From Diplosphaera chodatii (lineage: Eukaryota > Chlorophyta > Trebouxiophyceae > Prasiolales > Stichococcaceae), in the NCBI GenBank assembly GCA_032358165.1, contig JAALGY010000019.1, forward strand, positions 1,302,001 to 1,366,000: DNA of 64,000 nucleotides. The letters are read 5' to 3'. The position numbers were made by a program, and so were the translations under genes. Below are positions 58,877 through 64,000 of this stretch, piece by piece. The notes beneath the pieces are model-generated. The model searched no databases. It was given only the letters and a program-made list of their open reading frames with translations, and was not told the DNA's origin. The stretch's first letter is position 1; every line of letters begins with the position of its first letter.

Positions 58877-59373
58877 AGCACCGGTGTGCAGCAACAGTGT
58901 GATCTGCTACAGACCTCTAGAACGCAGACGGGTCAAGAGGAGAGGATCTGCAATGCATCCCTTGGACGGCTGCCATCGATCTGGTCTTGCAGCATCTATG
59001 TATGCAACCACAGCAGCTGCTGGCTGGCATTCCACTGCCTGGATGTAACCAGCCTGTGCCACCCTCCACCCCACTCCTCAGGCCTAATTGCGGACTGTTC
59101 TGCCTGTGCGCAGATTGGCATGCAAGTTTCGACTGTGAGTGACAGGGCGACTGCCAGAGGCACGCCTGAGCAAACATGTTGGACCGAAACTGCAGATAGA
59201 GTCCCATGTGCTTTGCACCCTGCTGTGCAATGAGATCGAGCATCAGCAGGAATCAGGCCGCACAACATCAGCGAATACCCGTCGCTGCACTACAGATATC
59301 GGGACAGCGCCGCCGGCAATGAAAGCCGTGTGAAGTTTGATTCGTTGCTGCCAGATTCAAGCCCGCATTCACG
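58877..59373. promoter_or_regulatory. Divergent region: FMC1 / guanylate kinase-SDR gene
   Basis: Head-to-head spacer of 497 bases that should hold both promoters. The open frames on both strands show no domain. Confidence 0.45.
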
Positions 59374-62300
59374 ATGGGGCAGGAACAGTCCACTCAGCGA
59401 ACAGATGAGGAAAGAGAGGAAGACACCGGCCTGCCTTCAGCCCTCGTTATCGTCGGCCCATCTGGCGTGGGCAAGGGTACATTGATCCATCGACTGATGG
59501 GTGGATCGGACAGCTTTGGCTTCTCTTGCAGCCATACCACCCGCAAGCCGCGAGACGGCGAAAAGGTGTAAACTGTGTAGCCTGACGACTTTACATGGCA
59601 ACGCACCAGCAACGCAACTACTTTTTGTTATGCTCATGCATGGCTGCATGCGCTCACACGATGGCTTGAATACGGCTGTGTCTGTGGCATGGCTGCAGAA
59701 TGGCGTTCACTACTGGTTCACCGACAAAGAGACTATGCAGGCGGAGATCGAGGACGGTCAGTTTCTGGAATTTGCTCATGTTCACGACAATATTTATGGC
59801 ACCTCGATCCGCGCCGTGCGGGATGTGGCGGCGCAGGGCAAGTGCTGCATCCTGGACATCGACGTGCAGGGGGCACGACAGGTACTGAGGAAGCCAGGTG
59901 CTAGAGTCCTCGATCTGGGCGGTGCTGTGCTGCATCACAATACCGTGTTCATGACAATGACCTATAATCACCCAAATGATAACCCGCTGTCTGCGCTGCC
60001 CACCTAAGATTGCTCTCCGCCACTGCAGGTGCGGCGTGCAGGCCTCAAGGCGATCTTCGTCTTCGTGGCGCCGCCGTCGCTGGAGGAGCTGGAGCGCCGG
60101 CTGCGCGGCCGCGGCACAGAGAGTGAGGAGCAGATCCAGCGTCGGCTCGCGAATGCCAAGGAGGAGATGGCCAGGTGCAGTCGCCACCTGCCTGGCAAGT
60201 CATGCTGTCAAATCAGTCATGGTATGCCAACTTGTTGTGCCTAGCCTGCATTATTTGGTGTTGCAGCTGCGGGGCTACGGCACCCAGTGTTGTCAGACAC
60301 CAACGGTGCTGCTGTGCTGTGTGTGCAGCATCGAGGAGAAGGGCCTGTACGATCATGTAGTGTACAATGACAGCGTGGAGCAGGCCTTTGCGCAGCTCAG
60401 CCAAATTGCAAGCCGGGCACATGCCGGCGAGACAGGGCCAGGGCCCTTGACAGATGCCCCAGCCCAGCAGGTGGTTTGGCAATGCTGGTGCTACTGGTTC
60501 CTTTGCGGCTGCTATTTGAATGCATGTACAGATGGTGGTGCTGAATTGTACCATGTTAGTGCGAGAAGCTTCCTGTGGCTTTGGCACCAAGCTTTGCTGT
60601 CTGTGTTTGCAGCGGTCAGAAAGTCAGGTGCAGCCGGACTCGCAACTGGAGGTGCAGCCGGCGCAGCAGGACACCCAGGTCGATGCAAAGCCGGCAGCTC
60701 CAGCAGCGCAGCCAGAACCACCGCAGCAGAACGCACAGGGATCATCACCTACGGATGCTGCGCCACCTCCTGGCAGCGGCAGCCGCGAGGCAGACGCCGA
60801 GCCAGCACAGCCAGTGCCAGCAGCGGCAGCGCCAAAGGTCCAAACCGCAGGGCTGGAACGCTGGAAAGGCAAAGTTGCGCTTGTCACGGGTGCGTGCAAC
60901 TGCAGCTGGCCTACAGTCGTCACAATGTAAAGGTTGCATATTGGTGGCTGCAAGTCCATGGGCGTCCTCGTCCCAGCGCTCAAGTGTTTCGCCCATGCTT
61001 GACATAGGAGCGTCAGCAGGCATTGGCTGGGCAATATGCGAGACTCTAGCAGCGGCAGGAATTCGTGTGGTGGCAGTTGCTCGGCGGCGGGAGCGGCTGG
61101 AAGCCCTGCAGCAGGCCCTTGTGGGGCAGGGTGTACCCATCGCCGACTTCCTGCCCATCGTTTGCGACATCACCAAGGTACAATTCGCTTCAGCAGGCAT
61201 GGGTACGTAGGGTTCGCCGTTTCAGATGACACATGTAGGGATGTTGACAACGTCATTGCGGTGTTTCTTCCATCAGCATTGAGACTCCAAAACCGGGTCA
61301 CATGCCAGCGAACATGCGTCCATCTGTAACGTGAAGGAGGCCGAGGTGGTGGCGCTGCCACGCATCATACTCAAGCGGTGGCCGGGGGCCGGCGTCGAGG
61401 TGCTGGTGAACAATGCAGGGCTGGGGCGCAACAATGCGGCGCTGTGGGACGGGTCCACCGCGTCCTGGGTGGAGATGATCTCCACCAGTGTGCTGGGCGT
61501 CTGCATGTGCACGCGCGAGGCCATCCAGGTGCACTGCTGCATTGCTATCTGAACATGCTGCATTCATAAAATACATGAGCGTTCCTGGTGTACCATATTG
61601 GCAATCGACCACGACCACATTCTTGGTCGTGCTGCAAAGGCTGTTCATGCTGCCCCTGTGCACCCCTTGATGTCAGCTCCAGTTTATGCAACCATGTGCG
61701 CGTGCAGGACATGGAGCGGCGGGGACAGTTCGGCCACATCATCAACATCAGCTCCATGAGCGGGCACCGGGTGCCTGACGGCGCGGGGGGCGGCGCCTTC
61801 TACTCTGCCACGAAGTTTGCGCTGCGGGCACTGACAGAGGGCCTGCGGCAAGAGGTGCGCGATGCGGCGCAGCGCACCTGAAGCTGTACACGGATGCTTG
61901 GTGCAGCGAACGACAGCAGCTGAAACCCATGCATCAATTGCTCAGATATGCTGACAGACATGCACCAAAAAAATCACGGTGGCAATTGCTGAACATTGGT
62001 CAAGTCCGGGCCATTGTTTCATACCCCACAGGCGCGGGCACGCAAGGTAGACCTGCGTGTGAGCAGCATCTCCCCTGGCATCGTCGAGACCGAGTTCTAT
62101 CAGGCCAGCAGGGCGGGCGATGCCGAGGGCGCGCAGAAGTTCTACTCTCAGGCCAACTACTTGCAGGTGCCTGTCGCGCATCGCCTCAGTTGTTGTCGTC
62201 TTGATCGAAGTGCTTTGGGTCTTGCAGTCAGCATGCTGCAAGTTTGACGGTCTCCTCCCTGCAGGCAGCGGACATTGCGCAGGCGGTTGTGTGGCTGTTG

Positions 62301-62475
62301 TCAGCGCCGGATCACATGGAGGTGAGCGTCCTGGTGGCCTGCTTGCACGGGCACAAGCATGCTAATGGGCATGATGAGCAAGGTCCACACAGTGTCTGCA
62401 GGATGCTAGAAATGAAGTTCTCGCTGCCTGCAGGTTAACGACATTCTGATTCGGCCAACTCAGCAAGTCAAATAA
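59374..62475 (+). CDS. Guanylate kinase-short-chain dehydrogenase fusion protein
   Basis: Eleven exons, all junctions in phase: 59374-59565, 59699-59881, 60029-60174, 60329-60470, 60613-60889, 61008-61177, 61337-61528, 61708-61854, 62032-62166, 62265-62321, 62434-62475. The model gives 560 residues. Residues 1-205 are guanylate kinase, which phosphorylates GMP to GDP with ATP: P-loop GPSGVGKGT (28-36), [43 protein letters not shown] and [21 protein letters not shown] Pro/Ala/Gln-rich linker of about 95 residues follows (exons 4-5). The rest is an [18 protein letters not shown] (cofactor site), [31 protein letters not shown] and [19 protein letters not shown] (catalytic Ser, Tyr, Lys), [13 protein letters not shown], ending [10 protein letters not shown]. 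The SDR half is closest by eye to DHRS11/farnesol-dehydrogenase types (SMSGHRV). The kinase half lacks a clear transit peptide. An in-frame ATG at 60520, within intron 4, could start a separate SDR transcript. Confidence 0.85.
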
Positions 62476-62984
62476 TGCAAGCGGCTTTAAAATTCAGTTG
62501 AAGTCACCCAGCCGTTGCAGATTTGGCAGCCGTTGCAGCATTAGCAGAGCTTGGGTTCAACAGCACGCCGCAATCTCGACAGCACACTACATATGTCATT
62601 GTCATTGGCGGTGCTCGTTTGGGACGCATAAGGAATGAATGTTATACAACACAGTGCTGTGTAAGCATACACTGACCGTGCAGATAGTGCAGCACACATA
62701 TATCATGATGGTGATGGACGCACAGGCAGTTGTTATATGACAAGGCAGCACCGTGACGTACCAACGTGACAATGAGGTGCGGGCTAAACCGAATACAAGC
62801 TGCTCTCAGCTGGGTTGCCATATATTACTGTTGTGTCCTGCCTGGCAGTTGCAGGAAGCAGCCGCAAGCCAGCACCCAGTTAGCATCGAGGTGTAGCTGA
62901 CGCTCGCAGACGCTAGCTCTGGAGTCCATGGCTCGCTACTGCGCCAGCAGCAGCAGATTATGCCCTGTGGTCCGTGTGTCAGCG
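62476..62984. other. Convergent 3' spacer
   Basis: Between the fusion gene and the SMAP-domain gene. Contains the TGTAA at 62660-62664. No further gene seen. Confidence 0.5.
62660..62664 (+). promoter_or_regulatory. Candidate TGTAA polyadenylation signal (GK-SDR gene)
   Basis: TGTAA 185 nt after the stop of the guanylate kinase-SDR gene. Confidence 0.45.
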
Positions 62985-64000
62985 TCACAGTCCCAGGCCC
63001 ACGGCGCCTCTGGTCCCGCGACGCACGCCCTCCAGAAAGTTGCGCTCCAGGTCCCCCTCCAGCCGCTCCTGCTGATCCCCTGCAGCATCAGACACCCCAA
63101 GCATTCGGTCAGGTTGCCGTCAGTGTGCCGCCACCGCGGCGCTGGCAGCTGCATGCACTGCATGCTGAGAAATAGCGCTGCACAGGTGTGAGATGAGCAG
63201 ACAGCGTTCAGCTGCGCACTCTGCGGGACATGGCGGTCGAACAGTTGGCCGTCTGTCGGCATTGTGGATGGTCCCACAGGGCCGGTGTGCTTCACGCCCT
63301 GCAATCGGCAGGACCACACGTGCCATGCCCAGCGGTTGCGCTCGTGGCAGACCCCACGCTGCAGGCATGCTGCACTCCAGCTGCGGTACAGCGCAAGGAG
63401 TCGAGGCCAGGCAGCTGGCCACTTGGCATCTGTTGTCAGCGGGGAAACACACCATGAGGCGCTGGAATTTGTCCTTGTCAGCGCCAGAGGTGAACTCGGC
63501 GGTGTCCCAGCGGTTGTGGCCTGCCACGGTGCCCTGGACTGGTGCCTCGGCCTGTCACAGAGCAGTTTTATGTTGTAATCATCTTCCCGGCAGACTCACT
63601 TGCCACATGCAGCCACAGTACATCACCTCCTCGTTGCTAGCTGTGTATGAACTATGCAGCTGTGGTGGCATGCACCACCCGATGACGCCCACCTTCTTCG
63701 ACCCCCAGAGCAGCTTCTTCTTCTGCTCCACGGCAAAGCCCGAGCCTCCCGCCGGCACGCCCATCATTGCGCGCACTGCAGCAATGAGCTCAATGAAGTG
63801 TCGGCAGCCGAATGCTCACAGAATCATCGAGAGACGTGCCGCGCCGCACTTGCCCAACGTTGATGGGAAGGCAAGCTGCGGTGTGACGCAGCTAGCGTCC
63901 CCTACGTAGCATGGATCTGTAGCGTAGTCACGTTGGCATACTGGTGCCAGCGGGCTCACCGATGTCAATGGGGTTGCCAGCTGGTGCTGGGGCGGGAGCA
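62985..64000 (-). CDS. SMAP (small acidic protein-like) domain protein, partial
   Basis: 3' part of a gene entering from the right edge. The first visible exon (about 63950-64000) reads APAPAGNPID and ends at a GTGAGC donor. Next come VEQKKKLLWGSKK (about 63690-63740) and VAGHNRWDTAEFTSGADKDK with FQRLMG (about 63450-63530). The latter matches the SMAP-domain core (W[DE]xAxFgxxxxKxKFxrLMG). The last exon (about 63080-62985) is QERLEGDLERNFLEGVRRGT ending AVGLGL at the TGA (62985-62987), the typical acidic/basic end of this domain. SMAP domains occur in small nuclear or spliceosome-related eukaryotic proteins of poorly defined role. Function here is not known, and the N-terminus lies outside the window. 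Confidence 0.7.

Noticed and set aside
1..64000. Bacterial operon, prophage, CRISPR or insertion-sequence content
   Set aside because: Genes are split by spliceosomal introns and encode eukaryotic proteins. No spaced direct repeats, transposase or integrase were seen.

Overview
This window is nuclear DNA from a photosynthetic eukaryote, most likely a chlorophyte green alga of the Chlorophyceae/Trebouxiophyceae type. The base composition is GC-rich. Nearly every gene is split into short exons (about 30-200 nt) by introns with GT..AG ends, and many acceptors read TGCAG. Plastid-directed proteins (chlorophyll synthase, acetyl-CoA carboxylase alpha-carboxyltransferase, FtsH, a thioredoxin-like protein) lie beside typical eukaryotic nuclear, ER and mitochondrial genes (RTF1, cornichon, Tim8, FMC1). 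TGTAA, the usual green-algal polyadenylation signal, follows several stop codons. No rRNA, tRNA, CRISPR array, insertion sequence or convincing transposon was seen.

Layout. 0-9 kb (minus strand): an XBAT-like ankyrin-repeat gene running off the left edge, a membrane-anchored coiled-coil gene, and an AAAP/SLC38-type amino-acid transporter with a 7-bp minisatellite beside its first exon. 9.4-12.9 kb (plus): a multidomain chromatin gene whose 14-exon model joins a PWWP domain, a PHD finger, a Dam-like N6-adenine methyltransferase domain and a CW zinc finger. 13.7-18.3 kb (minus): TIM8 and nuclear-encoded accA. 18.7 kb (plus): a small intronless organelle-targeted protein. 19.6-29.4 kb (minus): a cryptochrome/photolyase gene, a gene carrying only a ZNF598/Hel2-like C-terminal domain, and RTF1. 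30.1-31.9 kb (plus): a four-TM protein. 32.3-33.4 kb (minus): cornichon. 34.2-43.5 kb (plus): a very large Ala/Gln-rich membrane-anchored coiled-coil protein. 44.3-47.4 kb (plus): a Tyr/dual-specificity phosphatase. 48.2-50.5 kb (minus): chlorophyll synthase. It is head-to-head with FtsH at 51.2-53.8 kb (plus). 54.2-55.9 kb (minus): an O-methyltransferase. 56.4-57.7 kb (plus): a CRPC thioredoxin-like protein. 58.3-58.9 kb (minus): FMC1. 59.4-62.5 kb (plus): a guanylate kinase fused to a short-chain dehydrogenase. 63-64 kb (minus): a SMAP-domain gene running off the right edge.

The genes do not form one pathway. Shared themes are plastid function (lipid, chlorophyll, thylakoid protease and redox genes), mitochondrial biogenesis (Tim8, FMC1) and chromatin/transcription (RTF1 and the PWWP-PHD-methyltransferase-CW protein). 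The two most unusual objects are the chromatin-reader/adenine-methyltransferase fusion and the guanylate kinase-SDR fusion. I checked exon phase through every junction of both models and they hold together as single proteins. Most other models were assembled by eye from exon pieces, so their 5' starts and some internal exons are approximate.
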